Part shown: one piece after another, positions 1-8,029 of the stretch
Numbering within the stretch: the stretch's first letter is position 1
How the letters are laid out: each line of letters begins with the position of its first letter
Assembly (NCBI RefSeq): GCF_041260665.1
Contig: NZ_JBGCCT010000036.1
Location: 1 to 64,000, forward strand
Direction: 5' to 3'
DNA from: Catenulispora sp. GP43
GTDB taxonomy: Bacteria; Actinomycetota; Actinomycetes; Streptomycetales; Catenulisporaceae
Length of the DNA: 64,000 bases
Notes under the pieces: generated by a model
Databases searched by the model: none
Seen by the model: the letters and a program-made list of their open reading frames with translations, nothing else
What the model was told of the DNA's origin: nothing
Position numbers and translations under genes: made by a program

Positions 1-120
1 ATAACAGGGCTAACCCCCCGGCCCCCCCGCCTGGCCCAACCCCCCCCCACCCCCCCCCCGGCGGGGGGCCCCCCCCCCCCCGGGGGGCGCCCCCCGGCCG
101 GCAACCGCGCAGCGACGACG
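1..120. other. C/G homopolymer low-complexity edge
   Basis: The first ~115 bases are almost entirely runs of C and G, with several runs of six to fourteen identical bases, unlike anything else in the window. No convincing codon structure is seen. This looks like a contig edge or a sequencing/assembly error zone rather than a gene; inference only. Confidence 0.5.
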
Positions 121-394
121 GACCCCGACTTCCACGCGATCCTCGACGTCGCCGCGGACCCCGACGCCGAGGCCGGGCACGCGTCCGGCCCCGAACGCCT
201 GACACAGGTGGCGGCCGCCTGGCCGGTCCTGCACGACCCAGCCAAACGCACCACCCAAGACCGCACCCGCACCCAGGCCCCGCTCACCGCCGACCAGCCG
301 TCATCCACACCCAGACCCCACCACCATCCGGCCCGCACATCCACGTCGGACCCACAATCCGCCCGCACGACAGCAACTGCCCCGCGTCCCGTCG
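121..394 (+). other. Possible 3' end of an unrecognised upstream gene
   Basis: The reading frame starting at 121 has no stop and runs straight into the downstream glycosyltransferase frame. Its translation begins with a plausible folded stretch (acidic, alanine-rich, a VLHDPAKR-like helix) and then turns into Pro/Thr/Arg-rich, non-globular residues. No family was recognised. It could be the tail of an upstream gene whose stop has been lost, or a GTG-initiated (208) N-terminal extension of the next gene. The strong hairpin at 395-435 and the ribosome site at 443-448 argue that it is separate. Confidence 0.25.
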
Positions 395-435
395 GCGCCC
401 GGGGTGTCCGAGCAAGACCCGGACACCCCGGGCGC
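395..435 (+). terminator. Perfect 16-bp hairpin upstream of the GT4 gene
   Basis: Bases 395-410 and 420-435 are perfect inverted repeats (16 bp) around a 9-base loop. There is no T-run after it, as is common for actinobacterial terminators. It ends 21 bases before the start codon at 457, so it may terminate transcription from an upstream gene or act as a leader structure of the glycosyltransferase mRNA. Confidence 0.6.
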
Positions 436-456
436 CCGGATGAAGGAGCCATTCGC

Positions 457-1749
457 ATGCCGCACAGCGTCCCCCACCGCCCGGCCGCCCTGGCGCCGAC
501 CCATCGCCCGGCCCGGCCCCGACGCAAGATCGCGATCGTGTCCACCTATCCGCCGCGGGCCTGCGGCATCGCCACCTTCACCGCCGACCTGCGCCGCGGT
601 CTGACGACCGCCGCACCGGACCTGGAAGTGGTGGTGGCCGCGGTGGACCGGGACCGGCTGGCCTACGGCTCGCCCGTGCACACGGTCATCGACCAGGACG
701 ACCCGCAAGACTATCCGGCCACCGCCAGCCGGCTGGCCGCCGAAGGCGTGTCGGCGGTCCTGATCCAGCACGAGTTCGGGATCTTCGGCGGCCCCGACGG
801 AGCCTGGATCCTGGACTTCGCCGCCGCCCTGACCGCCGCCGGTATCCCGTACCTGACCACCCTGCACACGGTCGTCTCCCAGCCGACCCCGGGACAGGCA
901 CGAACGCTGCGGCAGCTGTGCGGCGGCGCTGCGGCCGTGACCGTATTCACCCCCACCGCGCAGCGCCTGGCCGTCGCAGCCGGCATCGCCGCCCCCGGCC
1001 GCATCCACGTCATCGGCCACGGCGCCCCCGACATCCTCTATCCCGCCCCCGCTCGACAGACCGGCCCGAACCTGCGGCCCGAGGTCGCCGCCGCCCTGGC
1101 CGGCCTGCAAGGGACGACCCTGGCCAGCACCTTCGGCCTGATCTCCCCGAACAAGGGCCTGGAGGCCGGCATCACCGCCGTCGCCCGCCTCGCGGCCGAA
1201 CTGCCCGACCTGCACTACCTCATCGCCGGCGCCACCCACCCCGAGATCGCCCGGCAGTACGGCGAGGACTACCGCAACAGTCTTACCGCCCTGGCCGCCG
1301 ACCTGGACGTAGCTGACCGCATCGTCTTCCTGGACCACTTCCTCACCGACACCGAGATCGCCGCCGTCCTGCACGCCAGCACCGTGTTCCTGACCCCCTA
1401 CCGCTCGGCCGAGCAGATCAGCTCAGGGGCGCTGACCTTCGCCCTGGCCGCCGGCGTCCCGGCGGTGTCGACCGCCTACCACTACGCGCGCGACATGCTC
1501 GCCGACGGCGCCGGCATCACCGTGCCGACCGGCGACGACGAGGCGTTCACCGCGGCGCTGCGCACCATCCTCACCGACCCCGGCCGCCTGGAGGCGGCCA
1601 CCACCGCTGCCCGCGACACCGGCGACCGCCTGCGCTGGACCACCATCGCCGACCGCTTGGCCGACGTCATCCGCACCGCGAACAGCCGACCCGCCGCTCC
1701 CGCCCACGGCAGGCAGCTGCGGCCGGCCGCCGTCTTGAGCACCGCCTAA
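457..1749 (+). CDS. GT4-family glycosyltransferase
   Basis: Predicted cytosolic GT-B glycosyltransferase of 430 aa. The N-terminal half opens with IAIVSTYPPRACGIATFT, the glycine-rich first strand and loop of GT4 enzymes. The C-terminal Rossmann half carries LIAGATHPE, a DRIVFLDHFL strand and a TPYRSAEQISSGALTFALAAG stretch that matches the nucleotide-sugar site region around the EX7E motif. The start at 457 was chosen because an AAGGAG ribosome site lies at 443-448 with 8-base spacing; an open frame continues upstream to GTG 208 but is low-complexity and crossed by a hairpin. Relatives often sit beside mannoside phosphorylase-type genes, but no such neighbour is present here, so donor and acceptor are unknown. 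Confidence 0.8.
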   Translation: MPHSVPHRPAALAPTHRPARPRRKIAIVSTYPPRACGIATFTADLRRGLTTAAPDLEVVVAAVDRDRLAYGSPVHTVIDQDDPQDYPATASRLAAEGVSAVLIQHEFGIFGGPDGAWILDFAAALTAAGIPYLTTLHTVVSQPTPGQARTLRQLCGGAAAVTVFTPTAQRLAVAAGIAAPGRIHVIGHGAPDILYPAPARQTGPNLRPEVAAALAGLQGTTLASTFGLISPNKGLEAGITAVARLAAELPDLHYLIAGATHPEIARQYGEDYRNSLTALAADLDVADRIVFLDHFLTDTEIAAVLHASTVFLTPYRSAEQISSGALTFALAAGVPAVSTAYHYARDMLADGAGITVPTGDDEAFTAALRTILTDPGRLEAATTAARDTGDRLRWTTIADRLADVIRTANSRPAAPAHGRQLRPAAVLSTA

Positions 1750-1851
1750 AGCGCAGGCCCAGCCGAGAAAGCCACATGTCGGTCAGGATCTGCCTCAAGG
1801 AGAGGCAAGAGTCCTGATGGGCATGAGCCAGCAGGAAAGGAGCGCGGCATC

Positions 1852-2175
1852 ATGGCAGACACGTCCGCCCCGGAGATCCCTGACGACCTCATCGAGCTCA
1901 AGTGCCGCTTCCTGGTTTTGGACGCCCAACAGGCCCGATTCGTCAAGACTCTGCCGGCCTCGACGGACATCGCTGCCGGGAAGGTGCAGCTGAACGACGA
2001 GCAGCGTGCCGCCCTGACCGCGATGCAGGTCGAGCTGACTGAACTGGCCGTACAGATCCACCGGCACCCGTTCCTGGTCGCCCTGACACCAGTGCCGGTG
2101 GACCGGTATGCGGCAGATCGGGCGGCGACGAAGGCTGCCAGGGCGCAGTTGAATCATGAAGCCCCAGCCGCGTAG
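1852..2175 (+). CDS. Small uncharacterised protein, 107 aa
   Basis: A soluble, mostly helical protein of 107 aa with no recognised domain. It begins MADTSAPEIPDDLIELK after a good GGAAAGGAG ribosome site ~9 bases upstream and ends in an Ala-rich helix. Codon use fits the host (GC-rich third positions), which supports a real gene. It stands alone, 100 bases after the glycosyltransferase, with a ~560-base non-coding stretch behind it. A similar length class of small actinobacterial proteins of unknown role exists, but no function can be assigned. Confidence 0.65.
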   Translation: MADTSAPEIPDDLIELKCRFLVLDAQQARFVKTLPASTDIAAGKVQLNDEQRAALTAMQVELTELAVQIHRHPFLVALTPVPVDRYAADRAATKAARAQLNHEAPAA

Positions 2176-2734
2176 GCCGCCATGCCTGGCCCGTCGCCCT
2201 CACCTCCCCAAGGCCCCAGACGTCTTGGAGCCATGCACCGGAAGGAGCACACCTCACCCGGCCGCTCTCCAAAATCTGTAGCCGGCGATGTAGACATTCA
2301 CGGCCCGCGTGGGTATGGTTTCTGTCGTAGGCGAAGCAGTCGATTGGGCGCGACAGACACGAACTGGCGCGAGCAGGACGGCAATAGGGTTCCGAAGCCA
2401 GCAGTACCGGCCCAGGGACCGACAGCCGGGAAGAGCCCGGAGCTGCCGAAAAGTACCGCATGTGTAGTACCCGGTCAGTAGGACCCGTAGAGAACAGGAG
2501 GAAACACACCATCAGGATCGCCCGGACGGCACATTGTGTCCGGGTGGGCAGGTCAGGCCCCGGATTGGAAGGTGGTCCCCGGTCAGCAGTCCGAGATCCC
2601 CGCGCCACGGCATAGGCAAGCGCCCTGCGCGGAAAAGTAAGCCGACGACTCGTCGGTAGGTAGATGGTGTTAATTCCCTCAGGGCCCGGTGCCATACGGC
2701 ACCGGGCCCCTTACCGCGTTCCAGCGCAGATAAG
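2176..2734. other. Gene-poor structured intergenic region
   Basis: No ORF here has host-like codon use on either strand; GC is visibly lower than in neighbouring genes. It contains a 7-bp hairpin (2521-2527 with 2538-2544), a near-palindrome CCGACGA-C-TCGTCGG at 2642-2656, and the terminator at 2682-2709. The spacing suggests a small structured RNA ending at the terminator, but it matches no RNA family I can recognise. Confidence 0.35.
2682..2709 (+). terminator. 12-bp GC-rich terminator hairpin
   Basis: GGGCCCGGTGCC (2682-2693) pairs perfectly with GGCACCGGGCCC (2698-2709) across the loop ATAC. It precedes the MerR remnant and probably ends whatever transcript crosses 2176-2680. Only a short CCTT follows, so strand is uncertain. 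Confidence 0.65.
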
Positions 2735-2969
2735 GTGTATCCGGCCTACACCATGGGCCGGGCCGCCGAGATGATCGGCGCCACGCCCGCCTTCCTGCGG
2801 GCACTGGGCGAAGCCAAACTGTTCGTCCCGCTGCGCTCTGAAGGCGGCCACCACCGCTACTCCCGCTACCAGCTACGCCTCGCCGCCCGCGCCCGCGAAC
2901 TCGTCGATACCGGAACCCCACCGGCTCAACGAGCAACTCCGCCAAGGCACCCAAGCACCCTCCGAGTAG
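2735..2969 (+). pseudogene. Broken MerR-family regulator
   Basis: From GTG 2735 the frame encodes a recognisable MerR winged-helix N-terminus: YTMGRAAEMIGATPAFLRAL, then PLRSEGGHHRYSRYQLRLAARARELVD, the classic helix-turn-helix and arginine-rich wing. After ELVDTGTP (about 2920) the frame loses similarity. From 2922 a second frame reads RLNEQLRQGTQAPSE and stops at 2969, matching the coiled-coil tail of this family. The ~25 residues normally joining wing and tail are missing and the frame is shifted by one. The parts therefore represent one gene with an internal deletion plus frameshift, unable to make a normal dimeric regulator. Confidence 0.7.
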
Positions 2970-3066
2970 AGCCACAGAAGCGCCGATCCGCACCTGCAGT
3001 GGCCGGCGGTCAGGTGCTCGACATTCCGTTAGGGAGAGTCGAGCAGTCGCCACGCCGATCAGACCG

Positions 3067-3249
3067 TCAAAGCGGCGCGGCGTCCGGCTTCAGCGGTTCC
3101 AGGCCGACCGTGCCCTCGGTGGGGCCGCTTTGGATCTGCACCAGGTCGCAGATCTGGTGGACCAGCCACATGCCGTGACCGCCCATTTGGCCGAGGGCGG
3201 GCCGGACCCGGCCGATCAGTGGATCGGTGATATGGCCGGCGTCGAGGCT
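3067..3249 (-). pseudogene. C-terminal remnant of anti-sigma-type HATPase
   Basis: The minus-strand frame ending at 3067 encodes AGHITDPLIGRVRPALG then GGHGMWLVHQICDLVQIQS, the N/G-box region of the HATPase_c_2 domain found in anti-sigma serine kinases and MEDS-type sensor proteins. Only ~60 residues align. The expected upstream half is absent from this frame, and neighbouring minus frames to ~3540 show no continuous domain. No credible start or ribosome site precedes it. It is read as a degraded gene; its original partner sigma or anti-anti-sigma factor is unknown. Confidence 0.55.
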
Positions 3250-3479
3250 GTGGGCTGTCCTGGACCCGCGTGGACGCCGACAGCAACGCGAGCATCCGAT
3301 GGTCGTGCTGCCGCGAGCTGATCCGTGATCCAGGCACGCGCGAGCAGCTGCTCGGCTGCCACGACGGCGTCCCCGGTCATGGCTTCGGCCGGCGACTGGA
3401 CGCTGAACGAAACCATCCACGACATGGCCCACCGCCGCCACCTCATCGTTTCGCCTGCTTGTTCATGTCTCCCGCTCCG

Positions 3480-3864
3480 CTTCTCTCCCGTGCTGCGGGC
3501 CGTTGTACCCAGGCGCCGCACCATCAACCGGTGGTTTCTCACGCCAGATGCCGCGAAGCTTTGAGGCTAGTCAGGAACAGCACGGAACCGCTGGTGAGGA
3601 GCGTATTGACGCCTCATCCGGTCCGTGGCCGCGACCTGATCAAAGTTGTGCGGGCGTACGGGCGGCTCCTTCATCCGGCTGCCCGGGCGTCCGGGTCGGA
3701 CCCCCACGCGCGTGCATCGGTGGACACCGGTCAGTTGCTGTCGTCCTGTCAACACCTCGTGAATGTTGAGCACGTTGCACCTCGGGAAAATTGACCCCGG
3801 CGTGTTTCTAGGCCGCGTTCTGGCGACCGCGGACGGGGGTGAGGCCCGCGTGGTCGGAATCGAC
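3480..3864. other. Non-coding or degraded stretch
   Basis: No frame has a convincing protein or codon pattern. A run around 3775-3815 resembles mobile-element flank sequence but has no identifiable inverted repeat. Nothing else is seen apart from the promoter that follows. Confidence 0.35.
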
Positions 3865-3893
3865 TTGGGCCAGGCAGTAGCGAGTCTTACGAT
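3865..3893 (+). promoter_or_regulatory. Candidate sigma70-type promoter, leaderless
   Basis: TTGGGC (3865-3870) and TACGAT (3888-3893) are separated by 17 bases. The initiation point would fall at or next to ATG 3901, and there is no Shine-Dalgarno sequence, so the mRNA is probably leaderless. Confidence 0.4.
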
Positions 3894-3900
3894 CAAGCCC

Positions 3901-4122
3901 ATGAGCAGCACTCCGGAGTCCTGGACCGTTCGCCACTTCTCCCAGGCCAACCCCAAAGGCCCGGGCTGCGATAGTGTGCCGGCGCTCTTGCGGAGGCTGG
4001 CAGATTCGATCGAGGCACTGGGCCCGGTTGAGGTTCAGGATGTCGTAATCCAGTCGGAGATGACCGAGTTCGGATCCTGGCGGTCGGGCACGGTCTACTT
4101 CCACCTGTCCGAAGACGACTGA
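3901..4122 (+). CDS. Small conserved-looking protein, 73 aa
   Basis: A 73-aa cytosolic protein starting MSSTPESWTVRHFSQANP and ending in the strand-rich YFHLSEDD. The middle reads LLRRLADSIEALGPVEVQDVVIQSE, giving a helix-strand-strand pattern common in small actinobacterial proteins of unknown function. The longer frame from 3763 has poor codon use upstream of 3901, and a promoter-like pair sits directly before ATG 3901, so the short start is preferred. It lies tail to tail with the istB remnant. No function can be assigned. Confidence 0.6.
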   Translation: MSSTPESWTVRHFSQANPKGPGCDSVPALLRRLADSIEALGPVEVQDVVIQSEMTEFGSWRSGTVYFHLSEDD

Positions 4123-4181
4123 GCACGGATCGCGGCGCCGATGAGTAAGGCCGGGCCAGGGCCGCTGCCGTGACGTGCTGC

Positions 4182-4568
4182 CTAGTCGCGGCTGGCGCGG
4201 TCCTTGGCGAGGAGTCCGCGGCGGGCACGGGTCCGGTAGGAATCGCCGGTGAGGGTGAGAACCTCGGCGTGGTGCACCAGACGATCGATCATGGCCACGG
4301 CGACAACGTCATCGGAGAACGTCTCACCCCATCGCCCGAAGGGCAGGTTCGAGGTGACCATGACGGAGCCCTGCTCGTATCTTGAGCCTATGAGCTGGAA
4401 GAACAGGTTCGCAGCATCCTGATCGAACGTGGTGTAGCCAACTTCGTCGATGATGATCAGCCGGTAGCGGCGGATCTTCTTCAGCTCGGCTTCGAGCCGT
4501 CCGGCCTGGTGGGCGTCCTGGAGTCGGGTAATCCAGTTGCTGGCGGTGTCGAACAGCACCTGTCCCTG
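4182..4568 (-). pseudogene. istB: IS21-family istB (helper ATPase) remnant
   Basis: The minus frame ending at 4182 encodes the C-terminal half of an IstB AAA+ transposition helper. It shows NWITRLQDAHQAGRL, the Walker B/sensor region RYRLIIIDEVGYTTFDQDAANLFFQL, then VMVTSNLPFGRWGETF and the MIDRLVHHAEVLTLTGDSYR tail. The N-terminal half with Walker A is missing: similarity starts near base 4568 and the upstream sequence belongs to a SpoIIE phosphatase gene on the same strand. No istA and no terminal inverted repeats were found. This is a truncated scar of an IS21 insertion. Confidence 0.8.
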
Positions 4569-5779
4569 ATCGACTCCGCTTGTCTCGACGGCCCTCCACC
4601 GCCATCCGGCTCGGCGCCGATCACGTCTCGCCCGCGCGGCGTGGCGACGACGGCCGATTCGGGTCCGTGCCATACCGAGGTCCGTCGGATCGCCACCAGC
4701 GCGGCGTCGTCGTCACGCTGGCCGCCCGCATAGGCCAGCAGATCCCGGCGAAGGTGGTTCACCAAGGCCTCGGGAGCCGCGTCGGCCCAGCGTGCCGCGC
4801 GTTCAGCCAGGGGGTAGAAGGCGCCGGTGGAGTCGCGCGCCTCGGTGACTCCGTCGGTGAGGAGCAGCAGGGTGTCGTCGACGTCGAACGGGATGGTCAC
4901 GGTGGAGACGGGACTGAGGGCCATGGCCTGCAGGCCCAGTGGCGGAGCGGCCTCCGCGCCGCCCACCACCACGGCCTCGCCGTGCCGCAGTCGCAGCGGC
5001 GACGGATGGCCGCAGTCGGTCAGGTACGCCAACGGCTCGTCGTCGGGGAACTCCAGCAGCAGCGCGGTGATGAAGTGCTCCCCGGTCTCGTCGCCGGACG
5101 CGGCGAAGTCGAGCAGGTAACGCTGGACGTGCCGGTCCAGGACACCAGCCAGTTCGGTCAGGTCAACCGCGCGTGCTGCGACCAGGCGGAACGCGCTGAG
5201 CAGCAGGGCCGCCTCGCCGACCGCGGCCAAGCCCTTGCCGCGGACGTCTCCGATCAGCAGCCGTGTCGCATGCGGGGTGCGGGTGGCGGTGTACAGGTCA
5301 CCGCCGATCTGCGCCTCGTCCTCGGCGGCCAGGTAAGTGCTGGCGATGTGCAACGGCCCGATGTGGTCCGGCAACGGCCGGAGCAACGCCCGCTGCGCGG
5401 CCTCGGCCACGGATCTGACCTGCGCGAGCTGGCGGGCGCGGCGCTCGCGGACGACCGTGAAGACGACGATCAGGACCGTCAGCACCGTCAGCGCGACGAT
5501 CTGGGCGATGTGGTTGCTGGTGGTGAGCCCGCCGTGGAAGACGGCGATCACCACCTGCGCCGCGACGGCGAGCGCGCCGATCCCGGCCGTCGCCAGGGCG
5601 CCGGCGAGCGAGGGCGCCAGCGCGGGCGCTATGACCAGGAGCGGGCCCAGGTGGATGTCGGTGGGAGACCGGAGGTCGACCGTCGCGATCACCACGATGA
5701 GCGCGACGGGAAGCAGCAGCAGCACCCGGCTGCGCTGCCCCGGCCAGTCGCCATCGGTCCACCGGGAGCGGACACCCAT
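4481..5779 (-). CDS. Membrane SpoIIE-type serine phosphatase, altered C-terminus
   Basis: Predicted PP2C-like phosphatase (432 aa). Residues ~20-115 form three to four hydrophobic membrane helices, followed by a basic signalling helix (RERRARQLAQVRSVAEAAQ) and a SpoIIE catalytic domain. Metal and active-site motifs are GGDLYTA, IGDVRGKGLAA, DCGHPSP, TDGVTEARD and DDDAALVAIR. Family role: dephosphorylating anti-anti-sigma factors in partner-switching stress pathways. After roughly residue 370 the sequence stops resembling phosphatases. Its last ~35 residues are the istB remnant read in another frame, so the native stop was replaced by inserted DNA. The catalytic core looks complete, so activity may be retained. 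Confidence 0.75.
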   Translation of the reverse strand: MGVRSRWTDGDWPGQRSRVLLLLPVALIVVIATVDLRSPTDIHLGPLLVIAPALAPSLAGALATAGIGALAVAAQVVIAVFHGGLTTSNHIAQIVALTVLTVLIVVFTVVRERRARQLAQVRSVAEAAQRALLRPLPDHIGPLHIASTYLAAEDEAQIGGDLYTATRTPHATRLLIGDVRGKGLAAVGEAALLLSAFRLVAARAVDLTELAGVLDRHVQRYLLDFAASGDETGEHFITALLLEFPDDEPLAYLTDCGHPSPLRLRHGEAVVVGGAEAAPPLGLQAMALSPVSTVTIPFDVDDTLLLLTDGVTEARDSTGAFYPLAERAARWADAAPEALVNHLRRDLLAYAGGQRDDDAALVAIRRTSVWHGPESAVVATPRGRDVIGAEPDGGGGPSRQAESIRDRCCSTPPATGLPDSRTPTRPDGSKPS

Positions 5780-5980
5780 GGTTCAAATGTGCTCTGAACC
5801 TGGGCCCCGCGCATGTGCGCCGCCGCCGGGCAGTCGGTCTTCCACTCGGCCGGCCTCACCCGCGCGGCGGTGCGCAGGCAGTAGAGCCGGCAGAACCGGG
5901 GGCACAGGTCCGCTGGAGGCAACCTCCAGGTCGTCCATTCTTCAACGAGGCCGGTCGGCCCGGAATCCGGAGGCAGCACC

Positions 5981-6168
5981 ATGAGCGTCGGCTACGACCA
6001 GACCCCGCACAGCGAGGTCGCGCTGGCCGAGGCGGCTTCAACAAGTTCGAGGGCAAGATCCACGTCGACGGCACCCATCCGGAGCACAGCAGCTCCGGGG
6101 CTGAGGGTGCCGAGAAGTTCATCCCCGCTGGTCATCGGCTCGTGGTCGTGCCAGTCGAGCGGCGATGA
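5981..6168 (+). pseudogene. Universal-stress-protein N-terminal relic
   Basis: ATG 5981 has a good GGAGG site 8 bases upstream and opens MSVGYDQTPHSEVALAEAA, matching the first strand and ATP-loop of universal stress proteins. After ~19 codons the frame degenerates. A different frame continues FNKFEGKIHVDGTHPEHS and ends RLVVVPVERR at 6168, apparently the tail of another short protein. The join looks like a deletion with a frame change. No functional product is expected. Confidence 0.45.
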
Positions 6169-6254
6169 GCCCGGGAGGTTGGTCTTTTGGCTGGGCACAG
6201 CTGATCGGCGCAAAGGCTGACGGACTTCAACAAGGAAGCCTGGGGTTCGAGTGC

Positions 6255-6288
6255 GGTGCTCCCGACAGGATTCGAACCCGCGACCATC
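6255..6288 (-). other. 3' tRNA fragment (T-arm and acceptor half)
   Basis: On the minus strand the sequence reads a five-base-pair T-stem with the invariant GTTCGAATC loop, followed by TCGGGAGC, a discriminator A and CC. The matching 5' acceptor half (GCTCCCG), D-arm and anticodon arm are absent upstream, where the SpoIIE gene ends at 6311. Partial 3' tRNA copies are typical attachment-site scars of integrative elements. Amino-acid identity cannot be given. Confidence 0.5.
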
Positions 6289-6310
6289 GGAATAGGTGGT
6301 CGTGATCTTG

Positions 6311-7990
6311 TCAACTATCAGTGATGGCCAGCTCGAACCACACCACTTTGCCGTGCGCGGTCCGGCTGGCGCCCCAGCGCTGAGCCAGTCGGCTGACCAG
6401 GAACAGTCCGCGGCCGTTCTCGTCGAGATCGCCGGCCTCGAGCAGGATCGGGAGGTAGTGGTCGTCGTCGCGCACTTCGCACAGCAGGGTGCTGGTGTGC
6501 AGCAGCCTCAGCTCGATCGGGCCGGTGGCGTAGCGGATGGCGTTGGTGACCAGTTCGGTGACCAGTAGCTCCGCGATGTCGTGGAGCTCGCTCAGGGACC
6601 AGCCGGCCAGGGTCTGACGGATCAGCCTGCGGGACCGGGCCACCGCCGCCGGACGGGGGCTGAGCAGCCAGTGCGCCACGTCCGAAGCAGCGACTCTGGA
6701 CAACCGCGCGGCCAGAACGGCGACGTCGTCCTCGTGCCTGTCGGGATCAATCGTGCCGATGAGCGCGTCGCACAGCGCCTCGGGGTCGGTCGTCGCCGGT
6801 CTGGCCAGCCGCAGACTCTCGGCCAGGGCCTCGATCCGCCCCCCTATGTCGTCTCCGCGCGCCTCGACCAGGCCGTCGGTGTACATCAGCAGCGTGTCGC
6901 CGTCGCGGATCGGGATCCGCACGGTGTCGAAGGCGACGCCGCCGACCCCGATCGGCGCGCCGGACGGAACCGCGACCGGCTCGACGCCGCCGCCGCGGCG
7001 CACGATCAGCGGCGGGAGGTGGCCGGCGTTGGCCAGCTGGCAGATGCCGGCGATCGGATCGTAGACCACATACATACAGGTCGCCAGGTGATCGTCGCCC
7101 ATGCGCTGAGCCAGGTTGTCGAGTTGGCGCAGCAGTTGGTCCGGCGGCAGATCCAGGGCCGCCAGCGTCTGCACCGCGATGCGCAGGTGGCCCATCGCCG
7201 CGGCCGAGCGCACGCCGTGCCCCATGACGTCGCCGATCACGATTCCGACCCGGCTTCCGGACAGCGCCATGGTGTCGAACCAGTCGCCCCCCACCTCGAC
7301 TTCCGGATTGCCCGGCAGGTAGCGGTGCGCCACCTCGACGCCGGTGAGCCCGGAGGGCGCGGACGCCGACACGGCCCGCTGGAGCTCGGCCGTGGTGGCC
7401 TGCTGACCCCGGTACAGACGGACGTTGTCGATGCTGAGCGCGACCTGCGCGGCGAGCTGTCCGATCGTCAGCACGTCGGCGTCGTCGAACCGGTGCCGCT
7501 CCGGCCGCCGCGTCACCGCCACACAGCCGAGCACGCGACCGCGGACCGACAACGGCACCGCCAGGTAGGCGCGGCCCGCCACCAGCGGGATCAGGTCGCG
7601 GGTACCGTGGTCGAGCGCCATGGCGGCGGCTTGAGCCGGCGCCACGCTCGGCACATACACCGGCAAGCCCGTCGCCATCGCCTCGTGGCACGGGCTGGTC
7701 GCGTACATGATCCGGACCGCACCCTCCGGCATCACTTCGCGCCAGCGCCCGGGCGGATCGTCGTCGGCGACGGCCACCCGACGCATCAGACTCACAGCAG
7801 TGGCGTGCGGCGACAACGGTGCCGGGGCACCGTCCACGAACAGGGCGTCCAGCAGGTTGATGGAGGCGAAGTCCCCCAAGCGGGGCACCAGGGCTGCCGC
7901 GAACTGCTGGGCGATCGCGACCATGTCGACGCCCGTGCCGATCGCCTCAGTCGCCTCCTTGAGGAATTTCAGGTGGTCGTGCACGTCCAC
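6311..7990 (-). CDS. GAF-SpoIIE-HATPase multidomain regulator
   Basis: A 559-aa soluble signalling protein. Residues ~1-200 form a GAF-like sensor domain (FDDADVLTIGQLAAQVALSID ends it). Residues ~215-425 are a SpoIIE/PP2C phosphatase with GGDWFDTM, IGDVMGHG, NAGHLPP, YTDGLVEAR and EDDVAVLA. The last ~120 residues are an HATPase_c_2 anti-sigma kinase domain with ELVTNAIRYA (N-box) and DENGRGLFLVSRLAQRWG (G-box). Such fusions combine the kinase and phosphatase arms of partner switching with a ligand sensor. The GTG start at 7990 is weakly supported by ribosome-site sequence. It lies 39 bases downstream of the methyltransferase and may be co-transcribed. Unlike the phosphatase at 4481-5779, this copy looks complete. 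Confidence 0.88.
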   Translation of the reverse strand: MDVHDHLKFLKEATEAIGTGVDMVAIAQQFAAALVPRLGDFASINLLDALFVDGAPAPLSPHATAVSLMRRVAVADDDPPGRWREVMPEGAVRIMYATSPCHEAMATGLPVYVPSVAPAQAAAMALDHGTRDLIPLVAGRAYLAVPLSVRGRVLGCVAVTRRPERHRFDDADVLTIGQLAAQVALSIDNVRLYRGQQATTAELQRAVSASAPSGLTGVEVAHRYLPGNPEVEVGGDWFDTMALSGSRVGIVIGDVMGHGVRSAAAMGHLRIAVQTLAALDLPPDQLLRQLDNLAQRMGDDHLATCMYVVYDPIAGICQLANAGHLPPLIVRRGGGVEPVAVPSGAPIGVGGVAFDTVRIPIRDGDTLLMYTDGLVEARGDDIGGRIEALAESLRLARPATTDPEALCDALIGTIDPDRHEDDVAVLAARLSRVAASDVAHWLLSPRPAAVARSRRLIRQTLAGWSLSELHDIAELLVTELVTNAIRYATGPIELRLLHTSTLLCEVRDDDHYLPILLEAGDLDENGRGLFLVSRLAQRWGASRTAHGKVVWFELAITDS

Positions 7991-8029
7991 ATGCCCACGT
8001 CCCTGGTCACGCCGAACTCGATCCCCCCT

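Noticed and set aside
2642-2656. Palindrome as a LacI or TetR operator
   Set aside because: No complete regulator gene is adjacent (the MerR gene is broken), and the palindrome is as likely part of RNA structure.
1943-2695. Minus-strand 250-codon frame
   Set aside because: No domain and no ribosome site; it overlaps a good small plus-strand gene and structured intergenic DNA.
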